Numbered from the stretch's first letter, positions 30,986 through 40,735 are shown. The stretch is DNA of 64,000 nucleotides from Maribacter cobaltidurans (GCF_002269385.1 NZ_CP022957.1:1111001-1175000), one strand, 5' to 3'. Numbers and translations are program-made. The notes: generated by a model from the letters alone, not told the origin.

Positions 30986-31702
30986 ATGGAAGAAAAAACA
31001 GAAGAAATGGACAATTATTTAGACAACCATTACATCCACAGAAGTAACTGGTTAAGGGCAGCAGTACTTGGAGCTAATGACGGTATTTTATCTACAGCGA
31101 GTCTTGCAATAGGTGTTGCAGCAGCGAGTGCCACACGAGAGCCCATTATTTTAGCAACATTAGCTGGTCTTGTTGCTGGTGCTTTATCCATGGCAGCAGG
31201 AGAATATGTTTCTGTAAGTTCACAGACAGATATTGAAAAAGCTGATATTGAACGTGAAAAACAAGAACTAAATGAAATTCCAGAAATCGAATTACAGCGA
31301 TTAGCTGAAATTTATGAAAAAAGAGGGTTAAAAAAAACAACTTCATTAATTGTCGCTAAAGAATTAACGGAACACGATGCCTTAGGTGCACATATAAGAG
31401 ATGAGCTTGGAATAAATGAAATTAGCCAAGCCAAACCTATTCAAGCGGCTTTTGCATCTGGGGCGGCATTTACCGTTGGTGGATTACTTCCTTTTTTGGT
31501 AACACTTTTTCTGCCTTTAAATAGTATGGAATATTCTCTTTATGGTTTTGCACTTTTCTTTCTTATTGTATTAGGAGGATTGGCAGCAAAAACCGGTGGT
31601 TCAAGTATAGGGAAAGCTATAATTCGTATCACATTTTGGGGAACAGTTGCAATGGGTCTAACCGCATTAGTGGGTTATATGTTTAATGTAAATATTGCTT
31701 AA
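30986..31702 (+). CDS. CCC1/VIT1 family metal transporter
   Basis: 238 residues. The first helix carries the family signature LGANDGILSTASLAIGV, followed by helix 2 with ALSMAAGEYVSVSSQTDIE and a cytosolic Glu-rich metal-binding region (~80-135). The last three helices lie at ~155-235. Known members export Fe(II) or Mn(II) into vacuoles or out of the cytoplasm. It starts at the base after the adaptor's stop, so expression follows the copper efflux operon. Confidence 0.9.
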   Translation: MEEKTEEMDNYLDNHYIHRSNWLRAAVLGANDGILSTASLAIGVAAASATREPIILATLAGLVAGALSMAAGEYVSVSSQTDIEKADIEREKQELNEIPEIELQRLAEIYEKRGLKKTTSLIVAKELTEHDALGAHIRDELGINEISQAKPIQAAFASGAAFTVGGLLPFLVTLFLPLNSMEYSLYGFALFFLIVLGGLAAKTGGSSIGKAIIRITFWGTVAMGLTALVGYMFNVNIA

Positions 31703-31717
31703 ATAAATTTTAAAATT

Positions 31718-32206
31718 ATGAACGACGCACATTTTCATTTAGTAGTCAATCATTTGCCTATTGTGGGCGTATTGATTGGTTTTTTAGTGTTGTTAGCAGG
31801 TTTAATTATGAAAAAACCGCAAATCAAAAATACAGCATTAGGTATTTTTATTTTTTCTGCATTAACAGCTATTGCAGCTTTTTTAACAGGTGAAGGTGCT
31901 GAAGAAATAGTTGAGAATTTACCAGGAATTAGTGAAACACTAATCCATAAACACGAAGAATATGCAGAATTGTTTCTTACGATGATGCTGATTTTAGGAG
32001 GCGTATCGCTAATAACCTTTTTTTTACAATACAAAAAACTTTCATTTTACAAATACGGTTTTGTTGCCGTTTTATTGCTTTCTGTAACGGTAATAGGCAT
32101 TTCAAAATACGTTGGAACAAGTGGTGGCGAAATAACCCATATAGAGATTAGAAGCAATACGAATACAATTCAATTAGATGGACGCGATGACCACAACGAT
32201 GATTAG
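31718..32206 (+). CDS. Small integral membrane protein, DUF2231-like
   Basis: 162 residues with four hydrophobic helices. The N-terminus (NDAHFHLVVNHLPIVG) has His residues facing the first helix, a feature of DUF2231-type proteins linked to haem or copper genes. A further His/Glu cluster (LIHKHEEYAE) follows helix 2. The tail is His/Asp-rich (DGRDDHNDD). It overlaps the HD-domain gene by 29 bases. A role in metal or redox homeostasis is inference. Confidence 0.65.
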   Translation: MNDAHFHLVVNHLPIVGVLIGFLVLLAGLIMKKPQIKNTALGIFIFSALTAIAAFLTGEGAEEIVENLPGISETLIHKHEEYAELFLTMMLILGGVSLITFFLQYKKLSFYKYGFVAVLLLSVTVIGISKYVGTSGGEITHIEIRSNTNTIQLDGRDDHNDD

Positions 32207-32783
32207 TAGCGTTGCTGCATTTTGTACAGATTTATTGACAACTTCAAAATGTAAGGAATTACCATTTCATAATTTGGAGCATACTAAAGAAGTAGTACAA
32301 AATGTAAAATACCTATGTGCTGCAATGGATATAAATGAGCAGGATACTGAGGTTTTGCTCATTGCAGCTTGGTTTCACGATACTGGTTTTTCAATGACTT
32401 ACAAAGGTCACGAAGACCAAAGTAAATTCATTGCTACTACATTTCTAAAAGAGCAAAAGGCTAATAAAAGTTTTATCAACAAAGTCTGTAATTGTATAGA
32501 TGCTACTAAAATGCCTCAACGTCCAACAAATGTGTTAGCCAAAGTACTTTGTGATGCCGATTTGTTCCACTTGGGAACAACTAATTTTTTGTATAAGAAT
32601 ATGCTCTTACGAAAAGAATGGGAACTGTTTAGTGATATAATTATGGCTGATGATGAATGGCAAATGCTTAACATCAATTTTTTGGAAGAGCACAGATTCA
32701 AGACCACTTATGGTAAAGAGATTTTGGAAAATGGAAAACAGGAAAATTTAGATAAATTAAAACAATTGATACGATTACAATGA
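32178..32783 (+). CDS. HD-domain phosphohydrolase-like protein
   Basis: 201 residues. Metal ligands: HNLEHT (His near 30-34), AWFHDTGF (HD near 66), KGHEDQS, and a later Asp in CDADLFHLG. This is the YfbR/YedJ-like HD fold that hydrolyses nucleotides or related phosphates. The start overlaps the previous gene; MTTTM a few codons later is an alternative start. Last intact gene of the metal operon. The region after it (32784-32912) contains only short open frames. Confidence 0.82.
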   Translation: MDAMTTTMISSVAAFCTDLLTTSKCKELPFHNLEHTKEVVQNVKYLCAAMDINEQDTEVLLIAAWFHDTGFSMTYKGHEDQSKFIATTFLKEQKANKSFINKVCNCIDATKMPQRPTNVLAKVLCDADLFHLGTTNFLYKNMLLRKEWELFSDIIMADDEWQMLNINFLEEHRFKTTYGKEILENGKQENLDKLKQLIRLQ

Positions 32784-32912
32784 AAATGATATTTCCAAAA
32801 CTTTTATGTTTATTTCGCATCTCTTTTTCTATTTGTTTACTTCGGTCCCGAAATGTACAATTACTATAATGTAGCGAATGTTATAGATTAAAGCTTTTTA
32901 ACCGGTGCAAGA

Positions 32913-33764
32913 ATGACGACAGATTACGAATACATATTAAAAAAATTAGACAATGACCTTGATATTCTTGAAATAGAAGAAGAAGATATATTAGTGAAAG
33001 CCGAAAAAGGGATTAAACTTTCAAAACAAACCCTTAAAACAATTAGAAGTATCATTATCGATTATGAATTTGAAACCAAGTTAGAGGAAATACTTTTTTT
33101 TAAATGTACTAAACCAAAAATTTACAGTAAACTCATTTATTACGTAAAACTATTTAACATTGAAAGCAAAAGACCAAGGGGAAGTAATAAATCTCAAGTA
33201 AAATATTTGAACAGTAATATTGAAAAACTTCAAACCTACTTTAACGACAATCTCGATTTTTACCATTATTACCGTAGGGAAGCTACTGTATTTGATGAAC
33301 AATATTTTTTAAGAGGTAAGGCAGATATTCGGTTATTCCCAGATTCATTTCACTTTTTTGTAGATGAACAATTTGCAACAAGCCACGATAGTACAGTAGC
33401 TACAATTTTGGCTTATGACCTTTTGATTGTACAGTTAAAACGGGAGATTGATAAATTGGAGAATACAAACAATTATACAAATTTAAGATTGTTACAAAGG
33501 AAAACCAAAATTACGTGGACAGCCCATAAAATATATTTAATAGAACTGATTTACGCTTTGCACAGTACAGATGTCATCAACAATGGTACTGTTGACATTA
33601 AAGATATTGCCTATTTTGTTGAAAAAACATTTAAAGTGGACTTGGGCGATTATTACAGAGCATTTCTGGAAATACGGATGCGTAAAAATGGCAGAACCAA
33701 ATTTTTGGATATACTAAAAAAGCAGTTAACCAAAAGGATGGATGATACTGATAACGTAAAATAA
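32913..33764 (+). CDS. rteC: RteC family regulator of ICE excision/transfer
   Basis: 283 residues without membrane segments; helical, ending in a helix-turn-helix-like region (TVDIKDIAYFVEKTFKVDLG ). Sequence features (FYHYYRREATVFDEQYFLRGKADIRL) are those of RteC from CTnDOT, which activates excision genes. It is followed by a terminator and then by the excisionase-like gene, matching the CTnDOT order. Here the upstream genes are copper resistance, not tetQ-rteA-rteB, so the trigger probably differs. Confidence 0.85.
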   Translation: MTTDYEYILKKLDNDLDILEIEEEDILVKAEKGIKLSKQTLKTIRSIIIDYEFETKLEEILFFKCTKPKIYSKLIYYVKLFNIESKRPRGSNKSQVKYLNSNIEKLQTYFNDNLDFYHYYRREATVFDEQYFLRGKADIRLFPDSFHFFVDEQFATSHDSTVATILAYDLLIVQLKREIDKLENTNNYTNLRLLQRKTKITWTAHKIYLIELIYALHSTDVINNGTVDIKDIAYFVEKTFKVDLGDYYRAFLEIRMRKNGRTKFLDILKKQLTKRMDDTDNVK

Positions 33765-33767
33765 AAT

Positions 33768-33801
33768 ACCCAAGATGCTTCAACTTGGGTGTTTCTCGTT
33801 T
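33768..33801 (+). terminator. Terminator after rteC
   Basis: ACCCAAG / CTTGGGT stem around a nine-base loop, with a T-rich tail, 4 nt after the stop. The ACCCAAG word recurs at ~33904 without a partner. The 275-bp gap up to 34040 shows no gene. Confidence 0.65.
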
Positions 33802-34039
33802 TATTGAAAATCTCATTTTATTTGGTGGTTTTTAGATAGGGTATTTTTTTAGGAAAGTACCAAAATCCTCTATTGTATTACATTGAAAATGAGAGAAAAA
33901 AAATACCCAAGTAGGCCTAACTTGTGAATAAAATCCATCAAACTACCCCAATTTTGTAGAACGAAAGTCAAATCAGGTCAGGGCCTATCATTTTAGATGA
34001 AAGCAAAACGGTAGTCCCTTTCTTTTAATCCGTTCTATT

Positions 34040-34318
34040 ATGCCTACAAGTATTATTACCACAGACGACCTTCGAGAGTTGAAACTTGAACTGCTCGATG
34101 ATATCAAGGAACTACTCAACAACCAATCTGGCCATATTACCAAAAGGTGGTTAAAATCCCCTGAAATAAAAAAACTTTTGGGAATCTCTTCCGGCACTTT
34201 ACAGAATTTAAGAATCAATGGCACATTGCCCTTCACCAAAGTTGGCGGTGTACTCTATTACGATTATGAAGAAATAATGAGCGTAATGGAAAATAACAAA
34301 ATTCATAACAAATTTTAA
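34040..34318 (+). CDS. Excisionase-like helix-turn-helix protein
   Basis: 92 residues. The C-terminal 55 residues (KSPEIKKLLGISSGTLQNLRINGTLPFTKV) are the HTH_17/MerR-like winged helix of Xis-type proteins, ending with the wing GGVLYYDYEEI. The N-terminal ~35 residues are acidic and coiled. Such proteins bind DNA in excision complexes or regulate ICE genes. It heads a rightward block of replication-type genes. Confidence 0.82.
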   Translation: MPTSIITTDDLRELKLELLDDIKELLNNQSGHITKRWLKSPEIKKLLGISSGTLQNLRINGTLPFTKVGGVLYYDYEEIMSVMENNKIHNKF

Positions 34319-34325
34319 AATCGTT

Positions 34326-35087
34326 TTGGAGCAGGTCAACTACATCAAGCACTTGAACGCCGTATTCTTACAATTCTCAAAAGACGGCCGTTTAAATCCC
34401 ACGCACATCAGTTTATACGTGGCATTATTTCAGTTGTGGAACAATTATCACTTTCCTATGGAATTCTATATCAATCGAGAAGAAGCGATGCGGTTTTCCA
34501 AGATTGGTTCAAAAACTACTTACCATCGTTGCATCAAAGAAATGCACCATTGGAAATACCTATTGTACGAACCCTCACACAATCCATTTAAAGGTAGCCG
34601 AATCAAGATGTTCAATTTTGGGACAAGTGATGAACCAGTTACGGGACACTACAATCCCATATTAGAACAACTTGCGGAACAGTACTGTCCCATACGTGAA
34701 CCAGTAGTGTACCAACACCATCCCAATAATGGACAAGCTGTGGACTCGCACCGTCCCACCAGTGGACAAGCATTGGTATCTACTATAAACAATACCAAAC
34801 AAGTAAACAATATAAAACAACCAAAGGGCTGGCAGGCCGTTATTAATTTTTTTATTGAAAAAGGTTTTAATGCTGATGAAGGAAAAAAATTCTTTGAGCA
34901 TTATGAAACCCGGAACTGGCAAACGAGTGATGGAAATGAAATTAGAGATTGGCGTGCCTTGGCCACGAACTGGATGGACAGAACAGAATTATATGCCGAG
35001 GAAAACAAACCAAACAAAAAACAGGCGTCCCAAATCAAGGACAACTTGCGAACCACTAAAAACAAAGATTATGGACAACCCCTCTAA
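34326..35087 (+). CDS. ICE replication/regulatory protein with winged-helix N-terminus
   Basis: 253 residues from a TTG start 7 nt after the previous stop; the start is supported by the conserved opening EQVNYIKHLNAV. The N-terminal ~110 residues (PTHISLYVALFQLWN, REEAMRFSKIGSKTTYHRCI) look like a winged helix for DNA binding, as in plasmid or ICE replication initiators. A Pro/Gln-rich linker and a helical C-terminus (EKGFNADEGKKFFEHYETRNW) follow. It overlaps the next gene by 17 bases, and this pair recurs in Bacteroidota ICEs. Confidence 0.65.
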   Translation: MEQVNYIKHLNAVFLQFSKDGRLNPTHISLYVALFQLWNNYHFPMEFYINREEAMRFSKIGSKTTYHRCIKEMHHWKYLLYEPSHNPFKGSRIKMFNFGTSDEPVTGHYNPILEQLAEQYCPIREPVVYQHHPNNGQAVDSHRPTSGQALVSTINNTKQVNNIKQPKGWQAVINFFIEKGFNADEGKKFFEHYETRNWQTSDGNEIRDWRALATNWMDRTELYAEENKPNKKQASQIKDNLRTTKNKDYGQPL

Positions 35088-35733
35088 AATTATCGAAGGT
35101 GGTATGGAATATTCACTTGGCAAGTTTGATGGCAAAAGCGTTCTATACGATTTCGAGAAAATACTGATTTACCTCAATACAAAGGGAAAACAATTGTTTG
35201 GTAAGAATTTTAGAATCTACGATGAAGACATCGAAATCATCCGAAAACTCTGTCATTATTTCATAAAGGATAAGGACAATTGTGAAAAATATGAAATAGA
35301 TATTGACAAAGGCATTCTGCTTTCTGGTCCCGTAGGCTGCGGAAAAACTACGCTGATGAAATTACTTCGACACATCGTCCCATTACAGCGATCTTACGAA
35401 ATGATACCGTGCAGAAATGTAGCGTTTAGTTTCAATCATTTAGGTTTTAAAACGGTCGAGGAATATGGCAATACCAAATTTTATTGCTTTGATGATTTAG
35501 GTGTTGAACCTGCCGGAAGGTTTTATGGCAAGGATCTCAATGTGATGGGCGAAGTATTACTTTCCCGATACGAACTTTACCTTGAGACCAAACACAAAGT
35601 CAAAACCCACGCTACCACCAACCTAAATGCCGAGGAATTGGAAGAACGTTACGGAAACCGTGTTCGTAGCAGAATGCGAGAACTGTTTAACTTGATTGCT
35701 TTCGACACAGCCACTAACGATAAAAGAAAATAA
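35071..35733 (+). CDS. P-loop ATPase, DnaC/IstB-like
   Basis: 220 residues from the ATG at 35071, inside the end of the preceding gene; the longer upstream frame is the shadow of that gene. Walker A GPVGCGKTT with Lys92, Walker B FYCFDDLGVEP, sensor ATTNLNAEELEERYGNRVRSRM. The last part resembles the arginine-finger region of helicase loaders. It probably loads a replicative helicase for ICE replication, together with the upstream DNA-binding protein. Confidence 0.82.
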   Translation: MDNPSKIIEGGMEYSLGKFDGKSVLYDFEKILIYLNTKGKQLFGKNFRIYDEDIEIIRKLCHYFIKDKDNCEKYEIDIDKGILLSGPVGCGKTTLMKLLRHIVPLQRSYEMIPCRNVAFSFNHLGFKTVEEYGNTKFYCFDDLGVEPAGRFYGKDLNVMGEVLLSRYELYLETKHKVKTHATTNLNAEELEERYGNRVRSRMRELFNLIAFDTATNDKRK

Positions 35734-35734
35734 T

Positions 35735-36130
35735 ATGGATTCAAATGGTTTACTCAACATATATGAGCAATACTATGAGGCAAACTTAAAGTACGGTTTC
35801 TATTTACGAGAACATACATGGCAATCGATTGGCAAGGTTTTATTTATAGCAGGTGTTCAAGAAGGGAAAAGGCTTACAGGAAATCCGCCTTACTTTACAA
35901 ATCCCAAAGTATTCGTAAAGCTTTACTATGCAAATTCAATTAATGCAATCAATGAAAACACTAAATCTAGAACGATTAGAATAAATGATGGTGGTACTTA
36001 TCGCTATCAACCAGTTGATTCTAACTTTATAATGCCTTCCAAAGAAACGTTTGAGAAAAAGAAGAATTCAAAAAAAATCTTTGATAGCTATGATTATTTT
36101 AACGACGATTTTCTTAAGGATGAAAAATAG
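35735..36130 (+). CDS. Hypothetical ICE protein (131 aa)
   Basis: Starts 2 nt after the ATPase stop, at the ATG at 35735. Soluble; the N-terminal part (LLNIYEQYYEANLKYGFYL) is helical and the middle contains FIAGVQEGKRLTGNPPYF. The C-terminus is Lys/Asp-rich. I do not recognise a family. Its tight coupling with the ATPase suggests a replication or transfer accessory. Confidence 0.6.
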   Translation: MDSNGLLNIYEQYYEANLKYGFYLREHTWQSIGKVLFIAGVQEGKRLTGNPPYFTNPKVFVKLYYANSINAINENTKSRTIRINDGGTYRYQPVDSNFIMPSKETFEKKKNSKKIFDSYDYFNDDFLKDEK

Positions 36131-36300
36131 GTTTTTCAGAATTTGAAAAAAATTGAACTATCTGTAATGAAGTAGCTTAAAATATTTTTGTGAATGTTGT
36201 TTGAGTTCTAATTGACTTTTTGATAATTCTTTACCTAATTCCCTCTTTGTAGAGCGTCTTGTATAATTCTACGATGATATTCTTAATAGCTTTCATTATT

Positions 36301-36954
36301 TCAATCCCTAACTCCTTCATGTACTACATATTTTAGATATTGAATTAATACTTTAGCCATAGCTATAAAATTATTGGACTTACAATAATAGCTACCCTCA
36401 TCCCAATTACTCAAAAACCCCAATTCCAAAAGGACAGAAGGACAATAACCAATCGTTTCCCGTAGCACTTGAAAATTTGCAAACTTCACACCCCTACTTT
36501 CAAAACCCAATTCTTTATTAAGCGCAGCTTGCAATTGAAAAGCCAACCAACTGGCATCCTTTGAATATTGTGAAGTGGCGTTTGCCACATACACTTCAAT
36601 TCCTCTAGCATTCGGATTATTGGAATGATTGCAATGCAAAGAAACGAACAAATCAGCATTTAAGGTTTTGGCCAATTTAGTTCTGTCCGATAATAAAATT
36701 AAAGTGTCTTTGTACCTGGTCAAATAAATATCCAAAGGCTCATCCAAATCGTTATTTAACTTCAAAATCTCATTTGCAATTGATAAAACCACATCCTTTT
36801 CTTGGATACTATTTATTCCGATTGCACCAGAATCTTTTCCACCGTGTCCAACATCAATTACAATTCGTTTTTGAGTTGAATTTTCCTGCCCAAAAATGAT
36901 GCACATTTTTAAGAGCAAAATCACAAAGCTGACGTTTTTGAGCACTTTTTTCAT
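36301..36954 (-). CDS. N-acetylmuramoyl-L-alanine amidase
   Basis: 217 residues from the ATG at 36954, chosen for the signal peptide (MKKVLKNVSFVILLLKMCIIFGQ is the N-terminal run). Amidase_3 motifs: IDVGHGGKDSG (zinc His), the Glu in QEKDVVL, SLHCNHS (second zinc His) and LLELGFLSN (catalytic Glu). It cuts peptidoglycan cross-links in the periplasm. It lies opposite to and upstream of the transfer operon, so it may open the wall for the secretion channel. Confidence 0.88.
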   Translation of the reverse strand: MKKVLKNVSFVILLLKMCIIFGQENSTQKRIVIDVGHGGKDSGAIGINSIQEKDVVLSIANEILKLNNDLDEPLDIYLTRYKDTLILLSDRTKLAKTLNADLFVSLHCNHSNNPNARGIEVYVANATSQYSKDASWLAFQLQAALNKELGFESRGVKFANFQVLRETIGYCPSVLLELGFLSNWDEGSYYCKSNNFIAMAKVLIQYLKYVVHEGVRD

Positions 36955-37142
36955 TTTCAATTTTTGGGTTATCAACAATTTACTTTCTAAAATCCATAGA
37001 ATTTGATGCCAAATAATAACAAACGAATTCAAACTAAATCAAATAATATTTTATTCACAAATATTTGATAATCAGTTATTTATAAACAAATATATGTAAA
37101 TTTCCAATAACGAAAACAACAGAAAATTTAAACCGTTCCGTT

Positions 37143-37430
37143 ATGAAAAAATCAATCTATTTCGCAGTATTTCTTTCACTTATCTCAACATCTCTTTTTG
37201 CACAAATTGGTGGCATTGAAGATTCGGTCGATGATGTTTCAAACACCATCCGAACCATTTTTCCCATCATTTTAGGGGTTATTTTCCTTGTTGGTTTCCT
37301 ATTTAATGCAGGACATTTCTTTGGGGAAAATGCTGACCTCAAAAAAGGAATCACAAGGGTTCTCGTATTTGTTTTGATTGCAGGCGCAGTCGTAGGCATC
37401 TTCACTTACCTAATAGGAATCGTAGTATAA
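37143..37430 (+). CDS. traE: TraE-type protein (DUF4134), pilin-like
   Basis: 95 residues: signal peptide ending SLFAQ, then two hydrophobic helices (~37-55 and ~73-93) separated by GENADLKKGITR. Matches the small CTnDOT TraE/DUF4134 proteins, which have VirB2-like topology. First gene of the rightward transfer operon; its stop abuts the next ATG. Confidence 0.85.
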   Translation: MKKSIYFAVFLSLISTSLFAQIGGIEDSVDDVSNTIRTIFPIILGVIFLVGFLFNAGHFFGENADLKKGITRVLVFVLIAGAVVGIFTYLIGIVV

Positions 37431-37715
37431 ATGAAACGGTTCGAGGTCTATAAAAACATTAGGAAACGGGCGGTCATATTTGGGCTGCCCATTTCCCTGT
37501 TTGCCTTGATGATGGTTTCCATACTTGCATCGCTGTTAGTAATTATTTTCTCTTTCAGCTTTCGGATAATTATAGGGATATTGGTTTTCAATGCTGCCTT
37601 ATATGTCGCCTTGACTCGAATAAACCACAATCCGCAACTTTTCCAAATGGCAAAAACATTTCCACAAATCATCAGTAACAAAAGAAATTCTGGCTTCGAT
37701 TATGAACAAGATTAA
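37431..37715 (+). CDS. traF: TraF-type protein (DUF4133)
   Basis: 94 residues with two hydrophobic helices (~17-37 and ~42-62), like DUF4133/VirB3 proteins. The start follows directly on traE and the end overlaps traG by 14 bases. VirB3-like proteins dock on the VirB4 ATPase, which fits the order. Confidence 0.85.
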   Translation: MKRFEVYKNIRKRAVIFGLPISLFALMMVSILASLLVIIFSFSFRIIIGILVFNAALYVALTRINHNPQLFQMAKTFPQIISNKRNSGFDYEQD

Positions 37716-40104
37716 CCTTTCGGCATATCAACCCATTGCAGATATTCAGGACAATATCGTGTTTGCCAATAATGGTAACGTGGTCTTGTGCTATGAAGGT
37801 AACTTGCCAGAAATCTACTCTTTATCAGAAAAAGACTTTGAGGATATGCACGGTGCCTGGTTTCAGGCTTTGAAATCATTGCCTGTGGGAACTGTGGTTC
37901 ACAAACAGGATATCTACCTGAAGAAATCCTATTCTTCGGCACAGCTTCCCAATAAAACTTTTTTAGAGAAAGCAACACACGAGCATTTTAAAGGTCGTGG
38001 ACATATTGAACACAAATGTTATCTGTTCTTCATTTTAACCAAGAACAAGGCACTCAACAACCCAAAATATGTCAATCCATTCCGAAAAATTTCAAAGGGA
38101 ATTGTACAGGAACTGGATGAAAACATAAAGAGCTTCGTAAACTCGGTTAGTGATTCGGTTTCTTTCATTAACAATAGCCGAAAGATGGATTTTGTTTCGC
38201 TTAAAGCGGAAGAAATACAGCAACTAACGAATGCCTATTTCAATGGCTTTAATGAAGGCTATGATACTGATATTTTACTGGATAAAAAAAGCGTCAATAT
38301 TGGCGAAAACCATTTTGATGCCCTTGCCATCAATAGCGAACTGTGCTTTGGCGAAAGTGTACAGAGTAGCAAAACCAATGAGAAATTCACTTCTGACGAT
38401 TTTGTGTTTCATCAAGGGTTTATTGATGGCTTAGGGCTTACGCTTAACGAGAATCACATCGTCAACCAAATCCTTTATTTGGATGACAAACAGAAGTGGT
38501 GCAAGTTGCTCGATAAGAAAATTGAGGAACTCAATAAGAGTTCAAATTTCGGTTCGCAAAATAAAGTGGTACTTGGTAAAATCCAGCACATTCTGGACCA
38601 AATCAATGCGGATGATAATGCACGTATTATTCGTGGTCATCTCAATATTATCTATTGGGCGAAGGAAGCTAAAGAGTTGGACAAAATAACCTCGAAAATC
38701 AAGACTGAATTTAAGGAACTAGATATTATCCCATACTATCCAAGAGGGGAAGAACGCAAAAATTACATACTAAATAGTTACTGCTGTTTCTCTTCAAACT
38801 TCTCGAACAATGATTTATACGTTACTGATTTAAAACACGCACTTTGCCTGTTCATCAACAATACCAACTACAAAAGCGATGCAACTGGAATCATCTTCAA
38901 TGACCGTGAGCATAACATTCCCGTTTTAAAGGATGTTTGGGATGAACGCAAAAAACGTATCAAGGCTCGAAACTTTGCCATTTTTGCACCAACGGGCGAG
39001 GGCAAATCATTTTTGGCAAATAACATTCTGCGCCAATATTTTGAAAGTGGCGTACGCTTGGTCATTATCGATTTGGGTGGCTCATATACCAAATTTGCAA
39101 AGCTCTATCCTGAAAAATATACCGTACTGCGTTACGAGAGCGGAAAGAATTTGGGCATCAATCCTTTTTACATCAGTAATCTAAAAGACTTAACACCAGA
39201 CCGTCTTGAAGATTTATCTGTGTTTCTTTTTGAATTGTTTGCTTCAGATTTGAAAGTGACCAAAGCCCAATCGGTTTCCATCAAGAAAATACTGCGCCAT
39301 TATTATGATAGCACTTCTGAGAATCATTCTTTGGAAGGTTTCTACAGTTTTATAGAAAGGAATCAGAAAGATCTTCTGGAAACCTTAAAAATCCATCCCG
39401 ACTACTTCAACGTTACCAGCTTCTTGCACGTAATGTCCGAATATGTCGGCGATGGTCTATATAGCTTCCTCTTTGAAGTAAGCGAAGACCAAACCTATAA
39501 GATTGAAGACAAAAGATTGATTGTTTTTGAACTGGATGAAGTAAAGGACAATAAGGAAATCTTGTCCGTGATGCTGAAGCTGATTAAGTCGGCTATACAA
39601 AGAACCATTTGGAAAAACAGAGCTGAAAAAGGCATTATCCTGTTCGATGAGTTTGCCAAACAACTAAAGTTTGAAAATGTATTGGAAAGTGTCGAGTTCT
39701 ATTATCAAGCTATCCGTAAACAAAACGGTGCGATTGGGATTATTCTTCAGTCGATAAATCAGCTTCCGAACAATTCTACATCGGCAAGCATACTCGAAAA
39801 TACGCAGGTCATCTATAGCCTTAACAATGAGAAAGGCTATGACGAATTGGTCAAAAGGCTCAACCTATCCAGCCACGACCTGAACCAATTAAAATCCATT
39901 AAAAACAATCTTTCCGGTCCACGCAAGTACACCGAAATGTTTATTAAAATTGGACGGGAAAGCAACATTTTCCGTCTGGAAGTTCCGAAAGAAGTATATG
40001 CCGCTTACTTGACCGATGGACAGGAAAATGAGGAAATAATGAAGCTCTACAATGAGCATAACGATATGCAAAAAGCAATTATTCAATTCACATCTAAAAC
40101 ATAA
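37702..40104 (+). CDS. traG: TraG, VirB4-like conjugation ATPase
   Basis: 800 residues. The N-terminal VirB4/CagE-like region (~1-400) is followed by Walker A FAPTGEGKSF (Lys435), IDLGGSYTKFAKLYPEKY, and a Walker B-like KGIILFDEFAK near 650. A later IGIILQSINQLP motif is typical of VirB4. It powers assembly of the type IV secretion channel at the inner membrane. Confidence 0.93.
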   Translation: MNKINLSAYQPIADIQDNIVFANNGNVVLCYEGNLPEIYSLSEKDFEDMHGAWFQALKSLPVGTVVHKQDIYLKKSYSSAQLPNKTFLEKATHEHFKGRGHIEHKCYLFFILTKNKALNNPKYVNPFRKISKGIVQELDENIKSFVNSVSDSVSFINNSRKMDFVSLKAEEIQQLTNAYFNGFNEGYDTDILLDKKSVNIGENHFDALAINSELCFGESVQSSKTNEKFTSDDFVFHQGFIDGLGLTLNENHIVNQILYLDDKQKWCKLLDKKIEELNKSSNFGSQNKVVLGKIQHILDQINADDNARIIRGHLNIIYWAKEAKELDKITSKIKTEFKELDIIPYYPRGEERKNYILNSYCCFSSNFSNNDLYVTDLKHALCLFINNTNYKSDATGIIFNDREHNIPVLKDVWDERKKRIKARNFAIFAPTGEGKSFLANNILRQYFESGVRLVIIDLGGSYTKFAKLYPEKYTVLRYESGKNLGINPFYISNLKDLTPDRLEDLSVFLFELFASDLKVTKAQSVSIKKILRHYYDSTSENHSLEGFYSFIERNQKDLLETLKIHPDYFNVTSFLHVMSEYVGDGLYSFLFEVSEDQTYKIEDKRLIVFELDEVKDNKEILSVMLKLIKSAIQRTIWKNRAEKGIILFDEFAKQLKFENVLESVEFYYQAIRKQNGAIGIILQSINQLPNNSTSASILENTQVIYSLNNEKGYDELVKRLNLSSHDLNQLKSIKNNLSGPRKYTEMFIKIGRESNIFRLEVPKEVYAAYLTDGQENEEIMKLYNEHNDMQKAIIQFTSKT

Positions 40105-40150
40105 TATTATGAAATCGAAGATTCACGAATACCAAAACATTTTTTTTACA

Positions 40151-40735
40151 ATGAGTAAAACAAAAATCAAAATTTTAGTAATGACCGTAGCCCTGACCTT
40201 ATTTGTGTCGGGTAATGCTACCGCCCAAGGAATGCCCACTTATGATAATACCAATTTTATCAGCTTGGTAAAACAACTGATAGAATCTGGCAAGCAAACG
40301 GCTCAAATGATTAAGTCTGTAAAATTCCTGAAAGATGCAAAAGAGGCCATAGAGAAAGTATCAAGTGTTGTCCAACAACTTAGGGCAGTTGAAGAAATTG
40401 GACAAAACAATCAGCGCCTTATCAATATAATGCAAAACGATGTACAGGACATCCTTAACTCGCCTTACATCAAACCCGATGCAGTTTCAAGGGTTGTGGA
40501 ATCTTTTGATGCCATAGTTCAAAACTCATTGGACACGGTTGATTTTATCGATGAAGTCCTATCGAGCGACTATCTCAAAATGAGCGATGCTGAACGTGCT
40601 GAAGTTTTGAAGCAGAAAGAACAGGAATCAAATGAAATGGTTTCCAATATAAAGACAAAAACGAAACGCTATCGTGATATTATTTCCTTCAGAAAAATGC
40701 AGGATAAGGTAAATAACCGCGAAACAGGATATTAA
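40151..40735 (+). CDS. traI: TraI-type protein (DUF4141), VirB5-like
   Basis: 194 residues from the ATG at 40151, selected because it opens a clean signal peptide ending ATAQG. An in-frame ATG at 40109 would place 14 polar residues ahead. The mature part is helical (QLIESGKQTAQMIKSVKFLKD) with coiled-coil character. In CTnDOT the equivalent is a periplasmic protein of the mating apparatus. Confidence 0.8.
   Translation: MSKTKIKILVMTVALTLFVSGNATAQGMPTYDNTNFISLVKQLIESGKQTAQMIKSVKFLKDAKEAIEKVSSVVQQLRAVEEIGQNNQRLINIMQNDVQDILNSPYIKPDAVSRVVESFDAIVQNSLDTVDFIDEVLSSDYLKMSDAERAEVLKQKEQESNEMVSNIKTKTKRYRDIISFRKMQDKVNNRETGY

Noticed and set aside
32784..32912. Short frame starting near 32780 with a membrane-like run
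   Set aside because: It ends quickly, has no clear start or family match, and could be a remnant; too little to call.
34855..35070. N-terminal extension of the ATPase gene upstream of 35071
   Set aside because: This part is the overlapping C-terminal coding region of the previous gene in another frame. The family start is the MDNPSK at 35071.
36301..36954. Phage lysis gene
   Set aside because: No phage structural genes occur in the window. An amidase beside transfer genes fits wall opening for conjugation.
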